From NCBI RefSeq assembly GCF_036711975.1, contig NC_091968.1:4278001-4342000 (forward strand): a DNA stretch of 64,000 nucleotides, given 5' to 3'. The translations under genes were made by a program, and so were the position numbers. Shown in pieces: positions 1 to 10,571 of the stretch. A model generated the notes under the pieces. The model saw nothing but the letters and a program-made list of their open reading frames with translations. It did no database searches and was not told the origin of the DNA. Numbering within the stretch: position 1 is the first letter of the stretch; every line of letters begins with the position of its first letter. Source of the DNA: Onthophagus taurus. Lineage: Eukaryota; Arthropoda; Insecta; Coleoptera; Scarabaeidae.

Positions 1-393
1 TTTTATTAGGATTGCATAAAAGAAACAGTATATTAAAAACCGATTGAAAATCTTGCCGAACTGTGCCACAATATTTATACAGCAGCAGAAGAAATAAATG
101 CAAAGAGATTTGCACAACTAGTAAAAAGATCTTTTTTGCGACGATTCAGAGCTTGTATTAGTGCCGACGGCAAACAATTTGAGCATTTGCTTTAGTTTTA
201 AGACAATAATGTGGGGACTGGTTGTGGTAAAGAAGGGTCTGGAAGGACAGGTGGTGGGGATAGAAGTTGGAACGACATACACATAAGAAGTTGAGAAGCA
301 GATGTGAGAAGACGACACGCAGAGAAGTTAGTTATAGTATAAATAAGTGAAAAAAAATCTTTGAGGTGGAAATAATAGTAATAATAAACTATA
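1..393. other. Intergenic, no gene recognised
   Basis: AT-rich sequence left of the first transposon. A 66-codon open frame on the - strand (118-318) has low-complexity Ser/Thr composition and no motif I recognise, so it is not called. Confidence 0.5.
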
Positions 394-668
394 CCTTTTA
401 CAGTATGATTTCACACTTATGAAATATGATTTCACACTAGCGAAAACAGATTTCATACAAATGAAATTTGATTTCACACTAACGAAAACAGAATTCACAC
501 AAATGAAATTTGATTTCACACTAGCGAAAACAGATTTCATACAAATGAAATTTGATTTCACACTAACGAAAACAGAATTCACACAAATAAAATTTGATTT
601 CACACTAGCGAAAACAGATTTCATACAAATGAAATTTGATTTCAAACCAATGAAAACAGATTTCACAA
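394..668 (+). repeat. Left TIR: 21-bp iteron array
   Basis: About thirteen degenerate 21-bp units of the form TTTCACACTAACGAAA plus a 5-base linker alternate as two flavours, giving a 42-bp higher-order period. The innermost unit differs (AAACCAATGAAAAC) and is shared with the right arm, so the arms match end to end. Spacing of about two helical turns would place each unit on one face of the DNA, which suits repeated protein binding (inference). Confidence 0.85.
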
Positions 669-810
669 TTAATAATTAATAATTAGATATTGGTTTCATT
701 AATATTTAAATAAATATTTGGCAAATATCATTTTTAATTTTGAATGAAAATTATTTGACATTTTGTGACAATCATAAAAATATATCATAAGTTTTGATTT
801 TACATTTGCA

Positions 811-1869
811 ATGTCTCGTGTTAAATATAATAAAATATCAATTAGTGATAGAGAAAGAATTATAAAAGCACACGAAGAAGGCAAAGATTGGCGAGCTACA
901 GCTACAGCTTTAGGAGTGAACGTTCGTACTGCTTATGAATGGTTGAAAAAAGATCAATCACTTCCAAAAAAGAAAGGTGGTAATGCTTCTTCCAAAAAGA
1001 CCGCCGCAATTTCCGATGCATTGGTTAGATGGATTGAGGAAGATTCTACAATAACATTGAAAGGCTTATGTGATCATGTTAGCAATGAATTTCAAGTTAA
1101 CGTTTGCCAAAACACAATGAAAAACTGGTTGGACGGGCAATTATTTTCACTTAAGGCACTAAGACCACAAATAGTAAATATGAATAATGAGGAAAACAAA
1201 GTCAAGCGTAAAGAGTATGTAAACCAAATATTACAAAGTCGAGCAAATGGTAGAACTCTTATTTGGATCGATGAAACAAATTTTAATTTATATTGTCGGC
1301 GAAAAGAAGGTAGATCCAAAATAGGTCATAAAGCACACGTAATTCTTCCGGCTTGTAAAGGAAGCAATTTACATTGCATTGGGGCAATGAGTGCGATGCG
1401 AATTATCTCATTTGAACATAGAAGAGGATCCTACAAAGCTCACGACTGTAAACAATGGCTGCGTCGCTTAATAGCAACTTGCACTGCGGATGGCATCGAG
1501 AAGCCAACATTTATTATTGATAATGCTCCTGTACATTCAAATCTTGAATCTGAACTTGAACCCGAAGAAGATATAGAAATAGTACGCCTTGCTCCATATT
1601 CTTATTTACTAAATCCGATTGAGTTGTTATGGAGTAGTTTCAAATCTTCCGTAAAAGTGCAAATGCAAGAAAGAATGCAAGAAATATTGAATTACAGACG
1701 CGTTAATAATCAAGGGTTAACACTTCATGAATATAGAATGCGCATCTTAGAAGAAATTTCAGATAGAGCAATTCAAGAAGTTCAACAACAACACTTACTA
1801 AGATATTCGAATCATGTAGAACGTTATTATGCAGCAGCACTACAACAAGAAAACATTCAAGAAATATAA
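811..1869 (+). CDS. DDE transposase, Tc1/IS630 type
   Basis: Encodes a 352-residue transposase expected to cut and move the surrounding element. The N-terminal part (about 1-60) reads as a helix-turn-helix DNA-binding region that begins MSRVKYNKISISDRERI. The catalytic core shows three acidic blocks: WIDETNFNLY (first Asp), FIIDNAPVHS (second Asp) and NPIELLWSSFK (Glu). These match the DDE_3 fold of Tc1/mariner/IS630 enzymes. I count 33 residues between the second Asp and the Glu, one fewer than the DD34E of classical Tc1. The start at 811 is the first ATG after the left TIR and no internal stop is present. The C-terminal 60 residues are Gln/Glu-rich and unrecognised. The gene stands alone between the TIRs; a promoter in the left arm or the 140-bp leader is likely but not demonstrated. 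Confidence 0.9.
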   Translation: MSRVKYNKISISDRERIIKAHEEGKDWRATATALGVNVRTAYEWLKKDQSLPKKKGGNASSKKTAAISDALVRWIEEDSTITLKGLCDHVSNEFQVNVCQNTMKNWLDGQLFSLKALRPQIVNMNNEENKVKRKEYVNQILQSRANGRTLIWIDETNFNLYCRRKEGRSKIGHKAHVILPACKGSNLHCIGAMSAMRIISFEHRRGSYKAHDCKQWLRRLIATCTADGIEKPTFIIDNAPVHSNLESELEPEEDIEIVRLAPYSYLLNPIELLWSSFKSSVKVQMQERMQEILNYRRVNNQGLTLHEYRMRILEEISDRAIQEVQQQHLLRYSNHVERYYAAALQQENIQEI

Positions 1870-1957
1870 TTAATAATTTATTGGTTGCTAGATTGGTTGT
1901 TAAATTTAATTTAATAATTTTTTGTTATAAATAATGTTCTAATTAAATATTTAAATA

Positions 1958-2232
1958 CTGTGAAATCTGTTTTCATTGGTTTGAAATAAAATTTCATTTG
2001 TATGAATTCTGTTTTCGTTAGTGTGAAATCATATTTCATTTGTATGAAATCTGTTTTCGTTAGTGAGAAATCAAATTTCATTTGTATGAATTCTGTTTTC
2101 GTTAGTGTGAAATCAAATTTCATTTGCATGTAATCTGTTTTCGCTAGTGCGAAATCAAATTTCATTTGCATGTAATCTGTTTTCGCTAGTGCGAAATCAT
2201 ATTTCATAAGTGTGAAATCATACTGTAAAAGG
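1958..2232 (-). repeat. Right TIR: 21-bp iteron array
   Basis: Reverse complement of the left TIR. The terminal 40 bases match almost perfectly; inner units differ by point changes and by unit order (for example GATTACATGCAAATG variants). Frames opened by the array on either strand are repeat artefacts. Confidence 0.85.
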
Positions 2233-2335
2233 TATAGTCCATTTAAATAATACCCTACAATAATGCTATAAAATTAATAATAATAAATAAAAGAATAATT
2301 CCTTTTGTTTGTTTAATTTTGTCTTTAGGTTAACC

Positions 2336-2560
2336 TTATTTGAAACAGTCCTTTTGCAAGACATAAGGGCAACCATCTTGTTGAAACCACATTTTGTAGT
2401 TCGTAGATATTGAGTGGCACATCTTTGTTGTTTGATTTGTGATTTCTATAGTAGCATGGTTCACAAGGAATACATTATTAAAAAAATCACTATTAAATTG
2501 TGAGCATTTCTGACTGTAGTACCTAAAGATATGATGTACGGGAACGATACCTATTACCAT
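2336..2560 (-). pseudogene. Transposase fragment (WFQQDG motif)
   Basis: The - strand reads KMWFQQDGCPYVLQKD, the block around the second catalytic Asp of a mariner-like transposase family (usual form WFQQDGAPPH). It is cut off soon afterwards by a stop. Downstream at 2580-2640 is a GC-richer tail reading ACAGGTGTCCCG on the - strand, the style of terminal repeat seen in such elements. Only a short remnant survives. Confidence 0.55.
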
Positions 2561-2639
2561 TTAATTAAGAGACATGGAACAAGTATGGGTTGACCTCTCA
2601 CCCGGTGCCCGCTTGCCGTTGAGTTTCGGGACACCTGTA

Positions 2640-4380
2640 TTTATTTTTTTTTAAATAAACATAAATATAAAATAAACAAATATATTAAGAAGAAAACTAA
2701 AAGTTACTAAACATCATAAAAAAAAAGTAAAAAGTAAGCAACAGTTCTATAAAGTAAGTATCAGTAACAAACAAGTACTCATCTCATCAATTCGTATGTA
2801 TGTTATGAATAAAGCTAGTAGGGTGAGGTAGGTGGTGTTGGTAGTTATGTTGGCTTATTTTAAAACTACCCGGTTAAACCTATTGAGGTCAACCCTTCCT
2901 ACTAACTTTACCCGTAACATATACGTTACATATTTTTATAAACGCGTTAAGTATGACAAAAACAATGATATTTAAAAAGGAGGTTTAGGTTTAAGTGCCG
3001 ATGAACAGTCTTGTAAAATTATAATATCAGTTTATAATTTCAGTTTTAGGTTGATCTACAAGAAATATCCTTAAGAAAATGTATTGAGGTATTTTCATCT
3101 ATCCAACTATCTAAGCTTGAGGATGTTGTAGAAGCACTTATAGTGGATGCCAGTGGTGTGCAAAAACTCAAAAATATATTATAAATATAAGCCTTTTAAT
3201 AAATTAGTTTGGTTAATACAAACATTTTCTGTCTTCCAACCAAATAATACTTTTCTACATCTAATTCGTATCCCGAATTGTGACAGAGGAATTAAATTAT
3301 CGATATCGGTTATTGTTAGTTCCTTTAATAGTAATAGACGTATATCGATTCCTTTTGCTAAAGAAAAAAATGATGTGTAGCGGAATTTCTCTTAACAAGG
3401 GAAGAAATAATGTAAGAAAATAATGACAGGGTAAAATTGTCCATATTAAAGCTTTCAAAACAGCGTTCAAAACAAAGCTTTGAACGTCCAGGAAAGTATC
3501 CTGAAAGGGGAATTGCGCCAAGAATACAAAGCCGTTCAACATCGGAACTTACAGTTCGGAAAGTTTTATAAAAGTAGCTAATATTTCTGATAGAAAAATT
3601 CATTTTTAATCAAAAATTAAGAAGAGCATTTTTTCGAATCGGTTTTTGTAGTCGACATAATGCGCTTCAAAGTTTTATTTTCAGTGTGAGGGTAAAATTG
3701 AAAATTTTCAAACTTTGAAGTCGATTATCTCCAAAACAAAGGCCGATTGGAAAAAATGTTATTGTTTATTTTGGATTTCAAATTAATTCTTCTACCAGAA
3801 ATATTGGCTACTTTTTGTTTTTATAAAACTTTCAGTTGTTATCTCCAGGCTGAAAATGAAACTTTGATGTCGAAAACTGTATTTAACTCATTTTTGACAA
3901 AAAGTGGATTTGTCTCGTTGTTGCTCTTCAATTTGTGCTTGTAAATAACACCCCCGGTTCAAGACCATCTGGAAGACCCCCAAAAAGATGGTGTGTCAGT
4001 TCAGGAAATGGTTACAAGGCAACGAACAGATCTCCAAGTGTTACTCAAGTTAATTTTTATATATATTAATTTATTTATAATTGAAATCTTTTCGTTTTCA
4101 ACCTGTTAATTAACAACATTTCACTTCTTTCTAAATGGATCATAAAAATTTAGGTTAATAATTTAAATTTAGCGCCATATTTATTGCCGCTTCCTATAAT
4201 TATTTTTTTTATCGAATTAATTTAATTACAAATGTATTAAATTTCAACCCTTACAGCATAAATGTATCTAATTAAACACTTTCGTTAATAATTTGCAATA
4301 AATTTCTTAAATATTTGAATTTATTTAATCGAATTTTGAATTTCCCGCTTGACGTATTCTTTGTAACGTTTTTTTACCGA
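2640..4380. other. AT-rich intergenic, probable repeat debris
   Basis: No gene recognised. A stretch at 3640-3850 (direct and inverted copies of CAAAGTTT/AAACTTTG, CTTTGAAGTCGA) looks like a decayed mobile element, and 3960-4010 is slightly GC-richer. Small open frames here lack codon structure or family motifs. Confidence 0.4.
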
Positions 4381-4503
4381 CATTTGCGCGGCGTCGCTGC
4401 AACTGTCATGTCCGCCGATAAAGTGGTAGCGTAGTGTGTGCGTCTCAAAAGGCAGATCACTGATTTACCGAATCCGTTTTTCAGCACCAACAACGGAGAG
4501 AAC
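4381..4503 (+). promoter_or_regulatory. Probable promoter/5' leader of the ZAD gene, with a uORF
   Basis: A GC-rich patch (GCGCGGCGTCGCTGC) in otherwise AT-rich DNA directly upstream of the zinc-finger start. It contains an upstream ATG at 4408 that closes at TAG 4432-4434 in the same frame as the main start, so the main protein cannot begin there. No TATA box is evident. Confidence 0.45.
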
Positions 4504-6195
4504 ATGAAAACGTACAGTAGGAAACAGAAACCGGGAGAGGTCCAGGAGATAATTGTTGATGTAAATGAGATCTGTAGGTTATGTATGGCCCGAGAGGACG
4601 AACTCGTCTCCATTTTCAACAATGACGATCCCCCGTTGGCTTTACGAATCATGGCTTGCGTTTCCCTCGAGGTGAGAATCGACGCCGAAACTTTACCGAT
4701 GTTTTGGTTGGTAAAAAATCTAACCTGAAAATTATAAAACAAATTCCTCGCAACGAAGTTTTAATTGTTAGAATCGATTTTATGGAGTATTTACGTACAC
4801 GTACAATAACGTTTGCAATTAATTTGAATCATTAAATCCTGTTATTGTTTCTAATATTTATGGCTATAGAGAAGTGAGAAACTAAGTATTCCAGTGTTGC
4901 CAATTGTTTCTGTCAAATTACCAAAACTTAACCTCAAATTATTTTAAATTATAATTAAATTGTTTTTAATTTAGGTTTTTGAAGGTGATGGACTCCCAGA
5001 TAAAATATGCCACCCTTGTCGGTATCAATTGGAAAAATCGTACACATTTCGTAAAAAATGTGAAACTTCCGACATGAAGCTTCGCCTCCACTTAAAAGTT
5101 TTGAACAACACCGAAGAAGATACATCCTCAGAACTGGATAAAGAACCAATGATACAGGAGAAAGAACCAGCAGAAATAGATAATGTAGATGTCCACACAG
5201 AAGAAGATTTAGTAGGGGTAACTCAAGTGGCTTACATCCAACCGGAAGATAACGAACCTGAGGAGGCCCCCGAAAACATCACGTTACCCCAAGATGTTGA
5301 AGATGTAAACAAAGAAGCTTGTACCATAAACACTGAAGTGAGTCTTAAAAAAGAAGTTATTGATGCAGAACAAGAAGATGAAAATTTATTTTTAATGGAA
5401 AGTCAATACGACCAACAAGATGAAGAACAAGTTATTGGGGATCAAGATTTAGAGGCGATAGCGGAAGCTGTTAAAAACACTTTGGCTTCTCACCCAAATT
5501 TGAATTTAACCGGGGAGCTTCAAATGAAAGTTGATCAACATCCAGGAAAGCCAACCCAAGTTCAAGTTACAACAGAGGATGGGTCAGTTATTTTAATGGA
5601 ATTATTAACAGAAGAAGATCAAGAACCCGTTGCGATAGAATCTCCAAGAGAATACAACGAAGATGGAGAATTAAAAGTTTTTCAATGTCCGAATTGTCCA
5701 AAATCATTTGCAAGACGGATTCAATTACGAAGACACGCTTCCGTGCATATGCAACAACGTGGTTATAGTTGTGGTATTTGCGAAAAATGGTTTCCAACTC
5801 GATCTGCTTTAATTAGACACGAACGAATCCACACGGGAGAACGCCCCTTTCAATGCGAGGTTTGCCAGAAAAGTTTTGCTCAAAAAGAAATTTTATTCCG
5901 CCATTTAATGACGCATACAGGTCAAAAACCTTATAGTTGCCCGCATTGTCCTAAAGGATTTACACAAAAAGAACCGCTTAGAGTACATCTTCGGACACAT
6001 CTTAACACAAATCCTACTGATATTCAATTACATTATTGTACTTTGTGCCCTAAAGTTTTTTGTCACGCATCTGGGTTGAGTAGGCATTTGGTGACACATA
6101 CAGGAAAAATGTTTAAATGTCGTGATTGCGATAAAGCATTTACAGATAAATCTTCATTGAGGAGACATCATCGACAAGCGGCTCATCAACCCTAA
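4504..6195 (+). CDS. ZAD-C2H2 zinc-finger transcription factor
   Basis: Two exons, 4504-4671 and 4975-6195, joined in phase 0 (donor GAG/GTGAGA, acceptor TTTAG/GTT), give 462 residues. An N-terminal ZAD domain (about 18-95) spans the splice: CRLC in exon 1 and CHPC in exon 2 supply its four zinc cysteines. In this family ZAD mediates dimerisation. A long acidic linker (about 95-275, rich in Glu/Asp) follows. Six C2H2 fingers fill the C-terminus, for example FQCPNCPKSFARRIQLRRH and FKCRDCDKAFTDKSSLRRH, with TGE/QRPF-type linkers between fingers 2, 3 and 4; the fifth follows a longer linker and the sixth ends HRQAAH. It is a predicted nuclear DNA-binding regulator; target and orthology are not determinable here. 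ATG 4504 is the first in-frame start after the uORF stop. Confidence 0.93.
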
Positions 6196-7097
6196 AAAAT
6201 AGAAAAAAAAAGATGTTTTTAATGATACTTTTTGTTAATTTAGAGATTTGATTTCTTATTATTTTTATGGCGTGAATGAATTGGTAAAAAATTAGTGTAA
6301 GTTAGGAAAGTAATGATAAAAAAAATAAAATAATTTTTTAATTATCCCAATTTTTCCCAAATGTGTTTTAAATAAAACGAATACGCTTAGAAGATAATTT
6401 TTATTAACAACGTGTTAGAAAAGTCCACAAAAGTGTAGTCATAACTACAAGAAGCAGTTAATGTATAATTTAGTTACAAAATATAAAAATAACAGATTTC
6501 ATGAATGAATAAATAGTACAAAAAATTAGATTTTATTGAGATGCATATAAATAACAAAGAAATTGGATTTTTTTAGCCAAAAAACCTAAATAACAAAACT
6601 TAACAACAGTCTTTCTTTTCCATGAGATGGTTTTTTTCTTTCGAGATATAACAAAAAATATAAGGCCACTGACTCATTTAATAAATTAGATAATAATTAA
6701 AAAAAACATAAAACATGATTAAGATTAATTAAGATATATCTAAAAAAACAAGTTGATTAAGCACCTTATTCTCTAAAAATTAATCATAAAGAAACAAAAT
6801 TATGATTATTAGTTAATATTAATAAGATTTTATCATTATTAGTTTAATTTAAAACTTATATCCTAATTGCTTAGTAAGTTCTTAATTTAATTAGTATGAT
6901 CATGTAAAAATACTAAATCCTCAAACTATTTTATTTTATATTAATATTTATTTTTCGTTTTTCGACCAGTTTTTGTATCTTATTTTAAAATTTTTTTATT
7001 ACTTTTTCCCCTATTTAAAAAGATAAACATAAAGAGGATCACAGAACATTTTCATCACTATTATTTTTGCTTAAAAACAATGTTTTTTTAGTTTATT
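6196..7097 (+). other. 3' UTR and AT-rich intergenic
   Basis: Directly follows the zinc-finger stop. AATAAA at 6371-6376 (also AAATAAAA near 6320) are plausible polyadenylation signals. The rest is about 80% A+T with no gene seen. Confidence 0.5.
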
Positions 7098-7679
7098 TAC
7101 AGTATGCAAAATCCGTATTCGTACCCCACATAAAATTAGAAAATCACGAATTACTCAAGAATAGTAGAATAAATTTCAAATATTTTTGATGATTTATTTC
7201 ACTTAGAAGAATAAAAGCAAAAGTGGATGTCTTGGTTATGAGAATGTGTTGTACCTTGGATGGGTAGTAGTTTTACTTATAAAACAAGCATCTACAAACA
7301 TAATATTTACTCCACTGGAGAGTATACATCATAGTAATATGTTTTTAGTGTCCTAAAGTAAATTTTTAAGTTTGATTAAACTAAGTATTTTCACTCTACA
7401 TTAAGAGCAGAGTTAAAAATTCTTAGTCAAGTATATTCTGCGTTCATTTGTCTTTAATTTAAAAGTGAAGTGATGCTTGTAATCATAACATAGTAAAACA
7501 AGAACGACTTTTCAAAAACGTTACCAAACGTGTACTTTAGACCAATGGCATATTCGTACTTAGACTAGTCCATATATAACCAAATTGCTAAGGCAACACC
7601 ACATTCAATATAACAAACAACATCTATTAGTAAAATAAGTGACTACAAAAATTAGTGTTGCAAATAAAAAAAATATACC

Positions 7680-7900
7680 AGATTCATGGATTAAAGAAAG
7701 AAAAGCTGGTATGGAATGAATTCTTTTCCAACATCCAACAACATGCTTAACGCGATATAAATTTGAGCTAAGCAAAATTTATAATGTTGACGAAACGTCA
7801 AATATAATTGTACATTGTCCTCCAAAATCGGCTCTATTCAAGAAAACGATTATGTAGTAGTACAACTAGAAAAAAGAAAAACATTTTGTGGTCATCATAG
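7680..7900 (+). pseudogene. Pogo/Tigger-like transposase remnant
   Basis: Interrupted + strand translation contains SWIKERKAGMEW and, after a frame change, KIYNVDETSNIIVHCPPK. The NVDET block matches the first catalytic Asp region of DDE_1 (pogo) transposases. Stops and frameshifts are frequent; too short for subfamily placement. Confidence 0.5.
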
Positions 7901-8129
7901 TGAATAAAATTGATGAGGGAAACAATTTTACAAAAAAAAATAGTTGGCACAAAAGCAGCCAGAAACTTTGCTCTTAGCGATGGAGATGTTTCTTTTGTTG
8001 ATACTATTATGTCTTCCCACTCCAGCTACCCTTGAATTGTCAACAATATAAGAGAACAAATTATCTTTTCAGTTGACTTTAGTCAATATAATGTTTTGTA
8101 ATTAAACAACACCATTCCCGTCTACTCCT

Positions 8130-8340
8130 AGCCACTCTCCAGCAATTCCTCGCTCCCATCGCCTTCAAGTCATCCTTCACGTCATCTAATCATCTTTTAC
8201 GAGGTCTTAGCTCTGTTGGTTTCCATTCTGTAAGGATTTCCGTCTTCCATTCTTCTTATGTGTCCCAGCCATCTAATTCGCTGAAATTTAACAAATCTGC
8301 TTATGTCCGCATCGCCAACCAGGGCATTGAGTTCAACATT
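8130..8340 (-). pseudogene. LINE 3' fragment
   Basis: The - strand translates to RIRWLGHIRRMEDGNPYRME, the conserved segment after the reverse transcriptase in many non-LTR retrotransposons (RWLGHVxRM). A 3' truncated scrap, slightly GC-richer than its surroundings, sitting inside the decayed Tc1-like element. Confidence 0.7.
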
Positions 8341-8782
8341 TATTGGAGTTCTCCATTACTAATTGGTCCAAGATACATTCAACGTTGTTCCAATCAACGT
8401 TGATCAAATCACATTTTTTTCTTTCGAAGATTACTCATCTTTCGATTCCAACTATGAATTTTATCCTTTACAGCAATAACTGATAAATATTGAAATATCA
8501 ACTTTAGAAATAAAATGGTCCAAGATACAACACCTTACCCTACCTATACAGTTCGACAACTGTATGCGAAAGAGCATTTTATTAACAGCAAAAATAGTAT
8601 TCGAACAGATTGCAAGATTTTTGTATTACTGTGTATAACCGCTGTTATACAAAATTTTTAATCGTGTTTTGTCCTCAATTTCTTTGTTAAACACTGTTTT
8701 TTCTTTAAACTTCAAAGTGTGTTGAATTATTATAAAAATTGCAGAAAATTCGAAGTGGGTAGAATGTCAACTGAACTTTCAA

Positions 8783-8870
8783 ATGAACAAAGAAAAATTG
8801 GGATGTTTACGAGATTTTATCTTTCAATTGGATAATGATTCCCCCTACATTCTAGACTTTGGAGTATGTA
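8783..8870 (+). pseudogene. Tc1 transposase fragment, copy 1
   Basis: Reads LGCLRDFIFQLDNDSPY, matching the FQQDNDPKH block at the second catalytic Asp of Tc1. The same block recurs at 10030-10290, so the interior of the element was duplicated. Confidence 0.5.
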
Positions 8871-8939
8871 AAACTATGTTTTTCAGTGGCAGGAATTCGA
8901 AATCTTCATTTTATAGATGGAATATTGATTGCGAAATAG

Positions 8940-9900
8940 GTTTAAGCCTTCTGCTAATAGTAGTCTTCTAGAAACAGTGTCTAGTCTTCTACCACCAATA
9001 TTTTGTCTTGTGCAAACTGTAAGTAGTCTTCTGCAAACGCTATTTAGTCTTTCATTAGCAATATCTAGTTCGCCTTTAGCAGAATTTTGCTTCTCTCAAG
9101 TATATTCAGTTTCTGCACTTAATATTTGGTCTTCTATTAGCAGTTCCTACACTTCTGAGAGCAAAATGTAATTATCTGCAAACAAGTTTAAGCCTCCTGG
9201 TAACAGTAGTCTTCTAGAAACGGTATCTAGTCTTCTATGAGCAATATTTTGTCTTATACAAACAATAAGTAGTCTTCTGCAAACGCTATCTAGTCTTCCA
9301 TTAGTCATCTCCCAGTAGTATTAAGTGTTCTGAAAACAGTATCTAATTCTCTGCCAGCAGATTTTATTCATCTTTCTCTTACTTGAACCATTTCATTATA
9401 TAAATGTTTTCCCATATCCAGAATTTGCCGTAATAAATTAATGTGTTGATATTGTATTCAAATTGATTAGTATTCTCTTTGCAAAAATTGAAAACTTACC
9501 GTAAATTATTAACAACAGGAAGCAGATGACATCCTTAAACAATAAAAACTGTAACATTTCGAAAATACATTCCCATTTATTCTGGTAAATGGTAATTTTC
9601 ACATAGGAGACTAAATTCAATATTTTGGTGATGATATGGAGATGTTTTTCAGCGACAGGAGTCCGAAATCTTCATTTTATAGATGAAATATTGACTGCGA
9701 CACAGATTTAAGCCTTCTGCTAATAGTAGTCTTTACCACCAATATTTTGTCTTGTGCAAATTGTAAGTAGTCTTCTGCAAACGCTATTTAATCTTTCATT
9801 AGCAATATCTAGTTCGCCTTTAGCAGAATTTTGCTTCTGTCAACAATATTCAGTTTCTGCAATTAATATTTAGTCGTCTATTAGCAGTTCTTAACCTTCT
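8940..9900 (+). repeat. Degenerate TAGTCTTCTGC repeats
   Basis: Units of roughly 20-25 bp built on TAGTCTTCTGCAAACGCTAT recur many times and form three blocks (8940-9170, 9185-9340, 9710-9910). The blocks are diverged copies of each other, and two are each preceded by a copy of a GGAATTCGAAATCTTCATTT-like lead, indicating larger duplications. Confidence 0.65.
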
Positions 9901-10029
9901 GAGAGCAAAATAACAGTTATATACAGGTATGGGAATCTTTTTCAGCAGTAGAAGTCCGAAATCATCATTTTATAGATGGATTATTGACTGCGAAGGGGTG
10001 TATAAATATTTTGAAAAAAAATTGAGCAA

Positions 10030-10290
10030 TGTGCAGAAAAATTAGGATGTTACGAGATTTTATCTTTCAACAGGATAATGATTCGAAGCATACCGTGCAA
10101 GATTCTAGACTTTAAATCATGTACAACAATTCAGAGCACCTCAAAACACAGCCCAGATCTTAATCCTATTGTCAATATTCAAGAAATTGAAATATTACGT
10201 CAATTAACCACTAAACTAGAGGAATTAATGCCGAGGTGTTTAAGTGCTGTTATTAAGCAAATAGGCATTCAGCTCAGTGTTTGATTTGAT
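10030..10290 (+). pseudogene. Tc1 transposase C-terminus, copy 2
   Basis: In broken frames the + strand reads RDFIFQQDNDSKHTVQDS and later LEELMPRCLSAVIKQIG. These are the catalytic and C-terminal blocks of Tc1 transposase in the right order. The catalytic Glu block between them is lost to stops. Lies immediately inside the right inverted repeat. Confidence 0.7.
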
Positions 10291-10571
10291 TAAAATCAAC
10301 TTGAGCAAGCAAATACTCTTCTAAGTAAAATAAAACATGAAAAATATTTGAAATTTCCATTCTTGCGTAATTCGTAATTTTCTAATATTTCGGATGGTGT
10401 CCAAATGTGGATTTTGCATACTGTACTTCCTTGTTTTTGTCCTTTTTATTTATTTATTTATTTTTTTTTTTTGAATGCAATTTTTGAACACATTTTCATC
10501 GGAGGTCTCGTCAGATTTTTCTTAAAATTAATGATTAACTACCGTTTTAAATGGCATAATTCGCTTACAAA

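Larger units (their letters stand above)
394..2232 (+). mobile_element. Tc1/mariner-superfamily transposon with iteron TIRs
   Basis: A complete-looking cut-and-paste element. Both ends read CCTTTTACAGTATGATTTC inward and are flanked by TA, the target duplication expected of this superfamily (the local TATA makes the exact edge ambiguous by 2 bp). Each terminal inverted repeat is about 275 bp and is itself a tandem array. The only gene between them is an intact transposase on the + strand. Matching ends, an intact reading frame and little divergence between arms suggest recent arrival; current activity is inference. Confidence 0.85.
7098..10425 (+). mobile_element. Decayed Tc1-like element, about 3.3 kb
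   Basis: The outer ends form inverted repeats: TACAGTATGCAAAATCC at 7098 and its complement ending at 10425. Similarity continues inward through TTAGAAAATCACGAATTAC, and TA flanks both sides. The - copy differs by scattered changes. Inside lie + strand transposase remnants (8783-8860, 10030-10290) together with unrelated debris, so the element is dead and has itself been invaded. Confidence 0.7.

Noticed and set aside
118..318. 66-codon - strand frame
   Set aside because: Low complexity, no motif, no supporting context.
328..679. Overlapping repetitive protein frames on both strands
   Set aside because: They are translations of the 21-bp iteron TIR; the unit length divisible by three keeps frames open.
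1911..2207. Repetitive 98-codon frame on the - strand
   Set aside because: Same cause: right TIR iterons.
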